Positions 46,636-56,251 are shown, counted from the stretch's first letter. The stretch is 64,000 bases of DNA from [Synechococcus] sp. NIES-970 (GCA_002356215.1 AP017959.1:310001-374000), one strand, 5' to 3'. Numbers and translations are program-made. Notes: generated by a model not told the origin, from the sequence alone.

Positions 46636-47181
46636 CTAAGGTTCTGTTGCTAAAACTTCCGGTACTATTTCTGCCCCCAAACCCATGGCTTCTGGATGGA
46701 CAAAGGGCAAGCGCGCCCCCGTTAAACCTTTGGTAATGTGCTGGGGGGTGGTGGGCAGCACCACAAACAGTGGATGCACCTGGGCCGGGACGCTGCTCAC
46801 CATGTGGGATTCAGATTCTGGCATCAACCATTCATAGTCTTGATCTAGGTAAACCTGGGTATGCCGCCAACGCAATAGCAGCTCCGAAAAGGTCTCCCCA
46901 GGGCGGTGAATAAACACCATAATTTCCGTATCCAGCTTTATTTGCCACTCCGGATCACAGGTCAAAATGGCCAGATCCGTCGGCAAAATCAAAGTTTTTG
47001 GAGCCTCAGGATCTAATAAGCGCACCACTGGCAACGGGATCACGAGCAAACTCTCATCTGGGCGGCGGATACTGGGCACCAAGGAAAGATAAGGGCGATG
47101 GTGGGTCAAGAGGGCGATCGCCCGCTGTCGGTCACTATAGGCCGCTAGAAGGGTCTCATAATGATCCTGTTGTCCACTCAT
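46636..47181 (-). CDS. conserved hypothetical protein downstream of pilC
   Basis: 181 residues with an ATG start, 9 bp after pilC on the same strand, so it belongs to the pil transcript. Mixed alpha/beta composition (ILPTDLAILTCDPEW, IMVFIHRPGETFSELLLRW, HITKGLTGARLPFVHPEA). No Cys-rich motif, signal peptide or membrane span. Function unknown; position suggests a pilus link but gives no more. Confidence 0.6.
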   Translation of the reverse strand: MSGQQDHYETLLAAYSDRQRAIALLTHHRPYLSLVPSIRRPDESLLVIPLPVVRLLDPEAPKTLILPTDLAILTCDPEWQIKLDTEIMVFIHRPGETFSELLLRWRHTQVYLDQDYEWLMPESESHMVSSVPAQVHPLFVVLPTTPQHITKGLTGARLPFVHPEAMGLGAEIVPEVLATEP

Positions 47182-47190
47182 GGTTTCGTC

Positions 47191-48429
47191 CTACCCTAAA
47201 GTTTCAAATACTTTGAACATCGGTAGATACATCGAGAGCAAAATCACCCCGACCATCGCCGCAATAATCACCATCATTGCGGGCTCCAAGATACTGGTGA
47301 GGGCTTTCACCGTTTGCTCAACTTCATCTTCATAAAAGTCAGCTACCTTCATCATCATCGTATCGAGTTCCCCCGTTTCCTCCCCAATGGTCATCATCTG
47401 AATGGCCAATATTGGAAATACATGGTTGCGATCGAGAGCTACACTCAACATGCCCCCCTCTTGAATTTCCCCTTTTGCATCGTTGATGGCCTTGGCGATC
47501 ACCACGTTCCCTGCCGTGGCTCCCACAATATCAAAGGAGTTGAGAATCGGTACCCCAGACCGGGTTAAAGTCCCGAAAATGCGACAAAAACGAGCGACTG
47601 CATTTTTTTGGAGCAGATCCCCAAATAAGGGTAGCTTCAACAACAGCGAATCAATTTGCCAACGCCCCGCTTCGGTGTTGTAATAACGGCGCAGGAGGAA
47701 GAAAAGAATATTCACAGCAATAACCATTAGTAAGACATTGCCAAAGGGCATCGGCAATAGCCCCTCATTCGTGCGTAAGAAGTTACTAATGGCCATCATG
47801 ACCAAGGTCAGCGCGGGGAGATCTGTCCCAATGCTTGCAAAAATATCAGCAAAGACCGGAATTAAAAAAATTGTCATCCCAAAGAATACTGACACGGCGA
47901 GGATCCCCACAGCCATGGGGTAGGTCATGGCTGACTTGATTTGGTTTTCCAGTTTGGCCATATCCTCTAATACCTTCGCCAAACGGTTCAGGACTTCGTC
48001 AAGAACCCCACCCAGCTCCCCAGCTTCCACCATGCTCACATAGAGGGTATCGAAGCATTCTTCGTGGGGACGCATCGCATCAGAAAGGTTCACCCCCTGT
48101 TGTACTTCGGTTTTGATGGCACTGAGGGCTTTGCGCATTTTGATGTTGGAGTGATTTTCTCCCAAAATAGTGAGGCAGCGGACGATCGCCACCCCAGCAT
48201 TGATCATCACGGCGAACTGACGCGAAAAAACGGCTTTGTCTTTGATGGAAACCTTGGCCATGGCTTCCTCAAGGAAAGACAGGTCAATTTCCCCGGGCTT
48301 CATAATTTTGCCCACCTCTGGGTAGCGGGCTGAGAGCATGGTGCGGGCCTGCTCGGGGGAATTGGCTTCGATTTTTTCTTTGAGCTTTTGACCGTTACGG
48401 TCAACGACCTGTGCGACGTACTGTGCCAT
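47191..48429 (-). CDS. pilC: PilC, type IV pilus inner-membrane platform protein
   Basis: 412 residues. Two GspF repeats (about 70-190 and 270-400), each with KDKAVFSRQFAVMINAGV-like and KNAVARFCRIFGTLTRSGVP-like helical bundles, and three membrane helices (about 175-197, 215-240, 385-408). PilC links the ATPases to the pilin platform. Order of transcription is pilB-pilT-pilC. ATG start. Confidence 0.93.
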   Translation of the reverse strand: MAQYVAQVVDRNGQKLKEKIEANSPEQARTMLSARYPEVGKIMKPGEIDLSFLEEAMAKVSIKDKAVFSRQFAVMINAGVAIVRCLTILGENHSNIKMRKALSAIKTEVQQGVNLSDAMRPHEECFDTLYVSMVEAGELGGVLDEVLNRLAKVLEDMAKLENQIKSAMTYPMAVGILAVSVFFGMTIFLIPVFADIFASIGTDLPALTLVMMAISNFLRTNEGLLPMPFGNVLLMVIAVNILFFLLRRYYNTEAGRWQIDSLLLKLPLFGDLLQKNAVARFCRIFGTLTRSGVPILNSFDIVGATAGNVVIAKAINDAKGEIQEGGMLSVALDRNHVFPILAIQMMTIGEETGELDTMMMKVADFYEDEVEQTVKALTSILEPAMMVIIAAMVGVILLSMYLPMFKVFETLG

Positions 48430-48489
48430 GGTTTCTAGTTACTTGAGAGAGATGAAATAATTCAGAGTTCAGTCAACGGTAAGCTTGAT

Positions 48490-49596
48490 TTAACGGCGTT
48501 TTGCGGCAGCACCTGCCCCTAGAGCTCCCCCAACGAGACGTTGGAGCTCATCGGGTTTACCGCTCTTGGAGAGCGCTTCTTCGAAGGTGACAGACCCTGT
48601 GGCCACTAATGCAGCGAGGGCCTGTTCCATGGTTTGCATTCCCAGTTTCATCCCCGTTTGAATCGCAGAATAAATTTGGGCGGTTTTTCCTTCCCGAATC
48701 AGGTTGGCGATCGCCGGCGTGACCACCATCATTTCCTGGGCCATGGCCCGACCAAATTCCCCGGGTTTCGGGTTCGCTTTTTTCACCAAACATTGACTAA
48801 ATACCGCCAGGAGCGAATTAGAAAGCATCGCTCGAATCTGTGGCTGTTGAATCGGTGGGAACACATCCAACATCCGGTCAATGGTGCTAGCGGCGGAATT
48901 GGTATGGAGCGTCCCAAAGACTAAGTGGCCTGTTTCTGCCGCAGAAATTGCCAAAGAGATGGTTTCCAAGTCCCGCATTTCTCCTACGAGGATAATGTCT
49001 GGATCTTCCCGGAGAGCCGCCCGAAGCGCATTGGCAAAGCTTTTTGTATCCTCTCCCTTTTGCCGCTGGTGAAACAGGCTTTTGTGGTTCGGGAAAACAT
49101 ATTCAATGGGATCTTCGACGGTGAGAATATGCTCGGCGCGGGTGCGGTTAATCAGATCTAACATTGCCGCCATGGTGGTGGTTTTTCCGGAGCCGGTTTG
49201 GCCAGTCACGAGCACCAGGCCCCGGGGACGTTCAGCCATTTCTCGGACAATATCAGGTAAACCCAGTTGATCGAAGTTGGGGATTTTTGAAGACAGAGCC
49301 CTGAGACAAGCGGCATAACAGCCCCGTTCTTTATAAACATTGACCCGGAACCGCGCTAAACCCTTGACACCGTAGGAACAGTCTAATTCCCAGTTTTGTT
49401 CGAGGTCTTTACGCTGGGTATTGTTGAGCATGCTGAAGATCAGCTTTTGGGCTTCCTGGGCCGAAAGGGGCTCATCGTTGATGGGGCCGAGTTTTCCACT
49501 AACGCGGAAGTAGACGGGGGCACCGGCTTGGATATGCATATCAGAGCCGCCCATTTCGACGAGTTGCTCCATTAGGTCTTCGATCATGTATTCCAT
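48490..49596 (-). CDS. pilT: PilT, pilus retraction ATPase
   Basis: 368 residues. Walker A GQTGSGKTTTMAA, Asp box and Walker B (DPDIILVGEMRDLET), His box HLVFGTLHTNSAASTID and the PilT-specific AIANLIREGKTAQ (usual AIRNLIREGK). Hexameric ATPase that disassembles type IV pili for twitching, phototaxis and DNA uptake. Ends 60 bp before pilC and starts about 130 bp after pilB. The C-terminus has GALGAGAAAKRR. ATG start. Confidence 0.95.
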   Translation of the reverse strand: MEYMIEDLMEQLVEMGGSDMHIQAGAPVYFRVSGKLGPINDEPLSAQEAQKLIFSMLNNTQRKDLEQNWELDCSYGVKGLARFRVNVYKERGCYAACLRALSSKIPNFDQLGLPDIVREMAERPRGLVLVTGQTGSGKTTTMAAMLDLINRTRAEHILTVEDPIEYVFPNHKSLFHQRQKGEDTKSFANALRAALREDPDIILVGEMRDLETISLAISAAETGHLVFGTLHTNSAASTIDRMLDVFPPIQQPQIRAMLSNSLLAVFSQCLVKKANPKPGEFGRAMAQEMMVVTPAIANLIREGKTAQIYSAIQTGMKLGMQTMEQALAALVATGSVTFEEALSKSGKPDELQRLVGGALGAGAAAKRR

Positions 49597-49725
49597 TGCG
49601 CTGTTACTCCTGGGGGTGAAATGGGAGAAAGAAAATGTGGGTTGGAATTTTAAGGGAGGGTTTTAACTCTGTTGTAGGTTATTTTGCCCAAAGGGCGATC
49701 GCCAATAAACAGTTATTATCAGGTC

Positions 49726-51747
49726 TTAACCAAAGCGGGGGGTCATGCAATAAGGGCAATCAATCCATTCTGGTTTGAGTTCGGCGCTGCAAGTCTGACA
49801 AACAAGACCTGTTTTGCGTTTGGCTTTTAGTTCCGCTTCTAGGCCCGAGTCCGTAAAGGTCACCCGGTCGACCTCTTCAAAGGTGGTGTGGCCTTCCCTG
49901 ACCAGCTCCAAGCTATAAGCCAAAATACTGAGCATCCCTGCCTGGACTGCGGCTTCTTTAATCATGTCTGTGGTAGCGCCGCTGTTGATCAACCGTTCGA
50001 TCTCCTCGCTATTTTGCATAAACTCATAGACCCCAACCCGGCCTTTGTAGCCGCCGCCACCACATTTGGGACAGAGGCTGCCAGTGTCTTTGGCGATTTG
50101 AATTTGTTCTGGGGTGAGGGTATTGGCACGATAGACAGTGAGCTGACCACTTTCGCTGCTGGAAATTCCGTAACGGGCTAATTCTTCTACCGTTGGTTCG
50201 TAGGGGATGCGACATTCGCTACAAACTCGCCGCATGAGTCGTTGGGCTAAAACCCCCAAAAGTGCCCCAGACACCATAAAGGGCTCTACCCCCATTTCAT
50301 CAAGGCGGGCGATCGCCCCTGGTGCATCGTTAGTGTGGAGAGTTGTTAAAACCAAGTGCCCTGTTAGGGCGGCTTCGATCGCTGTTTTGGCTGTTTCTTT
50401 GTCTCGGGTTTCTCCCACAAGAATCACGTCTGGATCCTGTCGCAAAAAGGCTCGCAGAATCGAGGCAAAGTCCATCCCTTTTTCCCGAATCACCTGCACC
50501 TGGGTAATCCCCGGCAATGAATATTCAATTGGGTCTTCGGCGGTACTGATGTTCACCCCAGGATTATTGCGTTCCGCGAGGATCGAATAGAGCGTTGTGG
50601 ACTTCCCCGAGCCCGTCGGCCCCGTCACCAAGATCAACCCAAAAGGCCGCTGGGCTAGCTCCCTGACCTGACTCAAGATATTTTGATTGGTAATCAAGAG
50701 ATCGAGCCCCAGTTGGGTCGAAGAATTATCCAAAATCCGGAGGACAATTTTTTCTCCGTAGCGACTGGGTAAACTATTGACCCGAAAATCGACTTTTCTA
50801 CCCTTAAACACCCGCCGGATTCGACCGTCCTGAGGCGATCGCCGCTCTGCAATATCTAGATCCGCCATGATTTTAAAACGCGCCGAAACAGCGGGAATAA
50901 TTCGTTTTGGCAAGGGATCAAAAGCATATTGCAACACACCATCCCGACGGAAGCGGATGCGGAGGTCATTTTCCTGGGGCTCAATATGAATGTCAGAAGC
51001 CCCTTCCTGGAGTGCCTTCAGCAAAACTTTATTCACAAGCTTAATCACAGGAGCAGAACTGGCCTGATTTTCGTTCATCAGGTCGGCGCTATCATCCCCC
51101 TGTTCTTCGAGCTCACCACTGACACCCAAATCCAGGTCTTCAATGTCTACTGCCTTCTTGAGGGCCGCCGCTTCTGCCGCTTTAGCCGCTTGTTCTTGCT
51201 GTTGAATCTGGACCTGAACCTGTTGCTCTAGGTAGCCATCAAGGACTTGGCGGTAGTCATCTTCGGTAATGACGATGCGCCGCAGGGTGAGATTTTGGAG
51301 ACGAAAAAGGCGGTTGAGGTCATCCTGGGCAGCGAGGTTATCGGGCTCCACCATCGCCACAATCACTTCGTCTTGAATGCGACGAATCGGTAAAAGGCGG
51401 TGACGACGGCATAACTCTACGGGTACAAGGGAATTAACCAGCTCTCCCATCTGGTCAATGTCGATTTTTTGCACCTCTGGGTCAATGGAGTTGAGCCCGT
51501 AGAGGATTTTGAGCTCAAAAAGATGGTGCTTTTTGTATTGTTGGACTAATTCAGGAGAAAGCGCCTTTCCGGTTAATTCTTCGACAATGGCGGTGAGGGG
51601 ACGACCACTACGGCGGGTTTCAACGAGTGCTTTTTCCATCTGTTGATGGTCAATAACTCCCTGCTGAATTAACTTGTTACCAAAGGGGGAGAAGTCATTG
51701 CGGAGGGCAAGGGCTCTTGTCCGTTTTGGAAGGGGGGATTGGGTCAT
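49726..51747 (-). CDS. pilB: PilB, pilus extension ATPase
   Basis: About 673 residues from the ATG at 51747 (MTQSPLPKRTRALALRNDF); the frame runs 45 codons further with no pilus similarity. MshE-type N-terminal domain (about 20-165), linker, then the motor with GPTGSGKSTTLYS, DVILVGETRDKET, LTGHLVLTTLHTNDAP and the zinc finger CSECRIPY...CPKCGGGGYKG. It also has a second C-terminal zinc ribbon (CQTC...CPYC), which is not in E. coli-type PilB. Powers pilus assembly. Divergent from grpE, with a 390-bp gap. Confidence 0.93.
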   Translation of the reverse strand: MTQSPLPKRTRALALRNDFSPFGNKLIQQGVIDHQQMEKALVETRRSGRPLTAIVEELTGKALSPELVQQYKKHHLFELKILYGLNSIDPEVQKIDIDQMGELVNSLVPVELCRRHRLLPIRRIQDEVIVAMVEPDNLAAQDDLNRLFRLQNLTLRRIVITEDDYRQVLDGYLEQQVQVQIQQQEQAAKAAEAAALKKAVDIEDLDLGVSGELEEQGDDSADLMNENQASSAPVIKLVNKVLLKALQEGASDIHIEPQENDLRIRFRRDGVLQYAFDPLPKRIIPAVSARFKIMADLDIAERRSPQDGRIRRVFKGRKVDFRVNSLPSRYGEKIVLRILDNSSTQLGLDLLITNQNILSQVRELAQRPFGLILVTGPTGSGKSTTLYSILAERNNPGVNISTAEDPIEYSLPGITQVQVIREKGMDFASILRAFLRQDPDVILVGETRDKETAKTAIEAALTGHLVLTTLHTNDAPGAIARLDEMGVEPFMVSGALLGVLAQRLMRRVCSECRIPYEPTVEELARYGISSSESGQLTVYRANTLTPEQIQIAKDTGSLCPKCGGGGYKGRVGVYEFMQNSEEIERLINSGATTDMIKEAAVQAGMLSILAYSLELVREGHTTFEEVDRVTFTDSGLEAELKAKRKTGLVCQTCSAELKPEWIDCPYCMTPRFG

Positions 51748-52137
51748 AGGAGGCACCAGACAGCATTGGGAAAGGTTGAAGACTGGAAATGGGCAGTCAC
51801 AGCATTTTGAGTCGGGAGATTTCAATGCCGAATGTAGCAGAAAGTACCCTGTTTCGTGATGGGTTTGGGCGGCGCATCCCACCGTTACCGATTGGTTTTT
51901 GGGCGGATAATACTGCTTGCATTCTTTTCCAATATAGCTGTTGCCTGAAGTTTTATTCTTTTTCTGGGAAGGGGGCAGGATCCATGGGTGACAATGTTAC
52001 ATTTAGTAATGTTGAAATACATCTAATGTCTCTTAAGGTTAGGCGATCGCCATCCATCCCCACTAAGATGAAGGCGATTCAAAACATCGACAATAGACCT
52101 ATCGCTAACCCCTAACAAACAAATAGTTCAGATAACC
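51748..52137. other. 390-bp divergent region between pilB and grpE
   Basis: Should hold the promoters of both transcription units. It contains one HIP1 site (about 52044) and an A+T-rich region with the direct repeat AATGTT near 51993 and 52007. No CIRCE (TTAGCACTC-N9-GAGTGCTAA), hairpin terminator or riboswitch core was found. Confidence 0.4.
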
Positions 52138-52878
52138 ATGGTAGAAGACACGAAAAATCTTGATAGCCCCATTGAGCCAGGCTCCACCCCCGAGTCCACT
52201 GCTGACGCGGCCCCAGGAAACACCATCGAGTCTAACCTTGGAGATGACGCCGCTACCACTGAAGTTCAAGTCAACGAAGTCTTTGACACCGATGAAGATA
52301 GCCAAGAAGATGATACTCCCTTAGACAGTGCTGAGCTAGAACTCGTCGTCGCCGCCTTACAACAGGAAATTACCACCCTCCGCCAGCAACTCAATACCCA
52401 AAGCCAACAGACAGAAGACTTTAAAGGGCAGTACTTGCGCATCGTTGCCGACTTTGAAAATTTCCGGAAGCGCACCAGCAAAGAAAAAGAAGAAATGGAA
52501 TTGCGGATCAAATGCAATACCGTCAACGAAATCTTGAGTGCTGTCGATAACTTTGAACGGGCGAGATTGCAGCTCAAGCCCACGTCCGAAGATGGCATCA
52601 GTATCCACAAAAGCTACCAAGGCGTGTACAAGCAACTCGTCGAAGGCCTCAAAAAAATTGGTGTTTCTGCCATGCGCCCAGAAGGTCAAGAATTTGACCC
52701 CAACTTCCACGAAGCCATTTTTCAAGAACCCACCACTGAATACCCCGAAGGTACAGTCATCGAACAGGTTGTGCGGGGTTATCTCTTAGGGGATATGGTG
52801 TTGCGCCATGCCATGGTCAAAGTTGCGACGGCCCCGGAGGTATCTAGTGATGATGCAGCCAGTGACGGTGAGAGCTAG
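52138..52878 (+). CDS. grpE: GrpE, nucleotide-exchange factor
   Basis: 246 residues, with an acidic low-complexity N-terminus (about 1-60), long dimerising helix (65-125, LRQQLNTQSQQTEDFKGQYL and DFENFRKRTSKEKEE) and the C-terminal beta domain (FDPNFHEAIFQEPTTEYPEG, VVRGYLLGDMVLRHAMVKVA). GrpE frees ADP from DnaK. It is the first gene of the grpE-dnaK unit, 129 bp before dnaK. ATG start. Confidence 0.93.
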   Translation: MVEDTKNLDSPIEPGSTPESTADAAPGNTIESNLGDDAATTEVQVNEVFDTDEDSQEDDTPLDSAELELVVAALQQEITTLRQQLNTQSQQTEDFKGQYLRIVADFENFRKRTSKEKEEMELRIKCNTVNEILSAVDNFERARLQLKPTSEDGISIHKSYQGVYKQLVEGLKKIGVSAMRPEGQEFDPNFHEAIFQEPTTEYPEGTVIEQVVRGYLLGDMVLRHAMVKVATAPEVSSDDAASDGES

Positions 52879-53007
52879 CTAGGGACCACTCAAAAATATC
52901 TCGGTAGGGCCACTCGTTTGCCGCCGCCAAGCAAATTCCCTGGCCCTGGCCGAATTTATCAGTAACATTTCAGAGTAAACTTCCGGTAATTTTTCCGCCA
53001 GCGAACC

Positions 53008-54960
53008 ATGGGCAAAGTAATTGGCATTGATCTCGGCACCACCAATAGCTGCGTTTCTGTCCTTGAGGGCGGAAAACCCATGGTTATTACCAATGCAGAA
53101 GGGGCGCGGACAACTCCCAGCATTGTGGGCTTTGGGAAAAGTGATATTCGTCTTGTTGGGCAATTGGCAAAACGTCAAAGCGTGACTAATGCAGAGAATA
53201 CGGTTTACAGTATCAAGCGCTTCATTGGTCGGCGCTGGGATGATACGGAACAGGAACGGCAGCGTGTGCCGTATAAATGTGTCCGAGGCAAAGATGACAC
53301 CGTAGATGTGGCTATCCGCAAGCAGGTTTTTACGCCCCAGGAAATCTCGGCGATGGTGCTCCAAAAGCTCAAAGCTGATGCTGAAGCTTTTTTAGGGGAA
53401 GAGGTATCCCAAGCGGTGATCACGGTGCCTGCTTATTTTACTGATGCCCAGCGCCAAGCCACCAAAGATGCTGGGACGATCGCCGGCCTAGAAGTGCTCC
53501 GCATCATTAACGAGCCGACCGCCGCCGCCCTTGCCTATGGACTGGATAAGCAAGACCATGAAGAGTTTATCTTGGTGTTTGATCTAGGGGGGGGCACCTT
53601 TGATGTCTCCATTCTCCAGTTGGGGGATGGTGTTTTTGAAGTTAAATCAACCTCTGGCAATAATAAGCTTGGGGGCGATGATTTTGACAGTGCTATTGTG
53701 TCCTGGATGGTAGAAACCTTCCAGCAAAATGAAGGCATTGATCTCAGTGGCGATAAGATGGCGATCCAGCGGCTCCGGGAAGCGGCAGAGAAAGCCAAAA
53801 TCGAACTTTCAAGCACCATCACTACTTCTATTAATCTGCCTTTCATTACCGCCGATGACAGCGGCCCTAAGCATTTTGAGATTGAACTTGCCCGTTCTCA
53901 ATTTGAAGAGCTTGTCCGGGGCTATATTGATGCCACCCTCCGTCCGGTGGAACAAGCTCTCAAGGATGCAGAATTAACCATCGATAACATTGACCGTATT
54001 ATTTTGGTCGGTGGTTCCACCCGTATCCCTGCTGTCCAACAAGCGATCCAAGGCTTTTTTCATGGAAAACAAATTGATCGCTCGGTAAACCCCGATGAGG
54101 CGATCGCCGTTGGCGCCGCCATCCAAGCTGGTGTTCTCAGTGGAGAAGTAAAAGATGTCCTGCTGCTTGATGTCACCCCCATTTCTTTGGGAATTGAAAC
54201 CCTTGGGGAAGTTTTCACAAAAATTATCGACCGGAATACGACGCTCCCCACGAGCAATTCCCAGGTTTTCTCCACCGCCACCGATGGTCAAACTTCCGTA
54301 GAAGTCCATGTGCTCCAGGGGGAACGGGCCCTGGCAAAGGACAATAAAAGTCTGGGGAAATTTTTACTGACGGGAATTCCCCCAGCCCCCAGGGGTTTAC
54401 CACAAATTGAAGTCAGTTTTGAAATTGATGTGAACGGAATTTTGCGTGTTTCGGCTCAGGATCGAGGCACCGGTAAAGAACAGGGCATCAAAATCAGCAA
54501 TACAGGGGGCTTAGACCCGGCAGAAATTGAAGCAATGCGGGCTGAGGCGGCCAAATATGCCGAGCAAGATCGTCAGCGGCTTCAGGTGGTGGATCTACAA
54601 AATCAGGCGGATAGCCTTTTTTATAGCCTTGATTCTACCCTGCGAGAAAATAGCGACCTGATCACCCCAGAAACTAGAACCCAGTTAATCGAAAAACGAG
54701 CTCTCCTGGAGCAATCATTTACCGACCAATCTTTTTCGATCGCCGAAATTCGTCGCCTCCTCGAAGACTTTAAAGATGCTCTTTTGGCGATCGGCTCAAA
54801 ACTTTATGACAGTGAAGGGACGCCGACCTATCGACCCCCCACGGCCTATCCTGTCCAGACCGCAGAAGATGATGGGGTCCTCGACTTCCCTGTAGAACCG
54901 GGTATTGTCATTGAAGGTGGCGAAGGGAGCATCACTGGGGACTACGAAAGTATTGACTAA
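53008..54960 (+). CDS. dnaK: DnaK (Hsp70), DnaK1-type paralogue
   Basis: 650 residues. ATPase domain (1-385) with [31 protein letters not shown] and [14 protein letters not shown], then the substrate-binding domain (about 390-540) and an alpha lid. The C-terminal 50 residues are Pro/Asp/Glu-rich and end GDYESID rather than the EEVD-like ends of other DnaKs. Adjacency to grpE matches Synechocystis grpE-dnaK1 (sll0057-sll0058), so this is most likely DnaK1; cyanobacteria keep other DnaK copies elsewhere, of which DnaK2 is the essential one. Confidence 0.93.
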   Translation: MGKVIGIDLGTTNSCVSVLEGGKPMVITNAEGARTTPSIVGFGKSDIRLVGQLAKRQSVTNAENTVYSIKRFIGRRWDDTEQERQRVPYKCVRGKDDTVDVAIRKQVFTPQEISAMVLQKLKADAEAFLGEEVSQAVITVPAYFTDAQRQATKDAGTIAGLEVLRIINEPTAAALAYGLDKQDHEEFILVFDLGGGTFDVSILQLGDGVFEVKSTSGNNKLGGDDFDSAIVSWMVETFQQNEGIDLSGDKMAIQRLREAAEKAKIELSSTITTSINLPFITADDSGPKHFEIELARSQFEELVRGYIDATLRPVEQALKDAELTIDNIDRIILVGGSTRIPAVQQAIQGFFHGKQIDRSVNPDEAIAVGAAIQAGVLSGEVKDVLLLDVTPISLGIETLGEVFTKIIDRNTTLPTSNSQVFSTATDGQTSVEVHVLQGERALAKDNKSLGKFLLTGIPPAPRGLPQIEVSFEIDVNGILRVSAQDRGTGKEQGIKISNTGGLDPAEIEAMRAEAAKYAEQDRQRLQVVDLQNQADSLFYSLDSTLRENSDLITPETRTQLIEKRALLEQSFTDQSFSIAEIRRLLEDFKDALLAIGSKLYDSEGTPTYRPPTAYPVQTAEDDGVLDFPVEPGIVIEGGEGSITGDYESID

Positions 54961-55055
54961 ACGTAGGTTTTGGTGGCAATGCTCCTCTGGTTAGGTTGTT
55001 GCTGGAGTCCTTCAGCTATACTGGCGATTTTTGGCCTGTCGTGAAAGGATGAATT

Positions 55056-55748
55056 ATGGTCAGATTGATTTCGGATTTTGATGGAGTCGTGGTCGATCTC
55101 TCAGAACGTTACTATCACGTTTATCGCTGGCGGTTAACTCAACTCGCCCAACCAGGTCAGGCGATCGCCCCCCTGACTAAGACAGAATTTTGGGCCCTCA
55201 AGCGCCAAAAAGTTTCCCAACGAGAATTGGGCCTTCGTTCCGGTTTAACAGAAGAGCAACTGCCTGAATTTAAGCAGCTCCGGGACGACCACGCCCATCG
55301 CTTGGAGAATATGGTGCACGATCGCCTCATTGAAGGGTCCCTAGAAGCATTGACCGCAGCTAAAACCTGGGGCTGGGAGGTGATGACCGTGACCATGCGC
55401 CGCCACAGCGAACTAAACCAAGCCCTAGCATTACAACCAGAATTACGGGCCGTGTTTCCAGGCGATCGCCGCTTTTGTATCCCTGACACCGCCGAGCGCA
55501 CCCAAGATATTGACCAAAAGCCCGTTCTCTTGGGGGAAACCCTCGCCCAGTTGCCCCCCAGGGAAGCCACTTGGATGGTGGGAGACACTGAAGCTGATAT
55601 CCGCGCTGCCCAACGTCACCGAATTCCTGTGGTGGCCGTGTTATCCGGGATACGCGATCGTCCCCGGCTCGAAGCGCACCAGCCAGATTTTATCGTGGCC
55701 AATCTGTGGGAAGCAGTGCAGCTAATCCGTGAAACAGTCGCCCGCTAG
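55056..55748 (+). CDS. HAD-superfamily phosphatase
   Basis: 230 residues. HAD motif I at the N-terminus (RLISDFDGVVVDLSERY), helical cap (about 20-95), motif II region (EVMTVTMRRHS) and motif III-IV (MVGDTEADIRAAQRHRIPVV). It is similar in plan to phosphoglycolate phosphatase (Gph) but the substrate cannot be assigned. It ends 38 bases before the tRNA-Arg gene on the same strand, so co-transcription is possible. ATG start. Confidence 0.8.
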   Translation: MVRLISDFDGVVVDLSERYYHVYRWRLTQLAQPGQAIAPLTKTEFWALKRQKVSQRELGLRSGLTEEQLPEFKQLRDDHAHRLENMVHDRLIEGSLEALTAAKTWGWEVMTVTMRRHSELNQALALQPELRAVFPGDRRFCIPDTAERTQDIDQKPVLLGETLAQLPPREATWMVGDTEADIRAAQRHRIPVVAVLSGIRDRPRLEAHQPDFIVANLWEAVQLIRETVAR

Positions 55749-55786
55749 ACCGAAAAAAAGCTGTGTTATAATTTTTTCGCCTTATT

Positions 55787-56182
55787 GGGGCTGTGGCTCA
55801 GTAGGATAGAGCAAGCGCCTCCTGAATCGTTCGGGCAGCATGGAGCGGAAACGCCATGGCTGAATGTGGTCAAATTCAAGGAAGCCTAAGTGACCAGTGA
55901 GCTTTTTTAGCAAAAAGTTTGTTGCCATAGGGTAACCCTGAGCCAAGCCCTGCGGTGCCTCGCCGGGGGAAGGTGCAGAGACTAGCGTGTTGGTTTTGGG
56001 GCAATTTTTCGGAAGATCCATCGTTAAATTTAATTTAGCGAAACATCTTCGCCAACAACGCATAACGGCCACCACCTACGGAAAATTTTTAAATTTCTAA
56101 GGTGAAGAGATAGTCCAGAGAGTCGGGGAAACCCACACCAATCTGAAGCGCTAGGTCGCCGGTTCGAATCCGGCCAGTCCCG
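55787..56182 (+). tRNA. tRNA-Arg(CCU), interrupted by a group I intron
   Basis: Exon 1 is 55787-55823 and exon 2 is 56146-56182; spliced length 74 nt. Acceptor GGGGCTG pairs with CAGTCCC (one G-U), discriminator G, no encoded CCA. D stem GCTC/GAGC, anticodon stem AGCGC/GCGCT, loop CTCCTAA with anticodon CCT, variable AGGTC, T arm GCCGG-TTCGAAT-CCGGC. The intron cuts between positions 36 and 37, the usual site for tRNA-Arg(CCU) introns. It reads AGG codons. The joined molecule folds as a standard cloverleaf, so the gene should be functional after splicing. Confidence 0.9.
55824..56145 (+). ncRNA. group I intron (IC3-like) in tRNA-Arg(CCU)
   Basis: 322 nt. P1 forms between exon CCU plus intron GAA (55821-55826) and UUCGGG (55830-55835), giving the required U-G pair at the 5' splice site. 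P2 is capped by a GAAA loop (55848-55851). Core: GAGCCAAG (55940-55947), GTGCAGAGACTAG (55973-55985), and GATAGTCC (56109-56116), with P7 as GACTA/TAGTC. A GGG-GAAA-CCC hairpin (56125-56134) forms P9 and the intron ends in G (56145). Core strings closely match Azoarcus tRNA-Ile and Agrobacterium tRNA-Arg introns as I recall them. An extra arm (56012-56050) lies in the P8 region. No homing-endonuclease ORF. Self-splicing is likely. Confidence 0.88.
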
Positions 56183-56251
56183 TTTTTAAACCATCCTTAT
56201 CAAGGGGAGAGAGTCCCTACAAATCTGGGGGCGATCGCTCCGCGCCAAAAC

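Noticed and set aside
51748-51882. longer pilB start at 51882
   Set aside because: The added 45 residues are Cys/Pro-rich and unlike the family; the ATG at 51747 fits PilB N-termini.
51882-52137. CIRCE or other heat-shock operator before grpE
   Set aside because: Looked for TTAGCACTC-N9-GAGTGCTAA on both strands; none present.
55782-56075. 97-residue open frame on the minus strand inside the intron
   Set aside because: No LAGLIDADG, GIY-YIG or H-N-H motif, it runs into the tRNA exon, and it is antisense to structured RNA; not a homing endonuclease.
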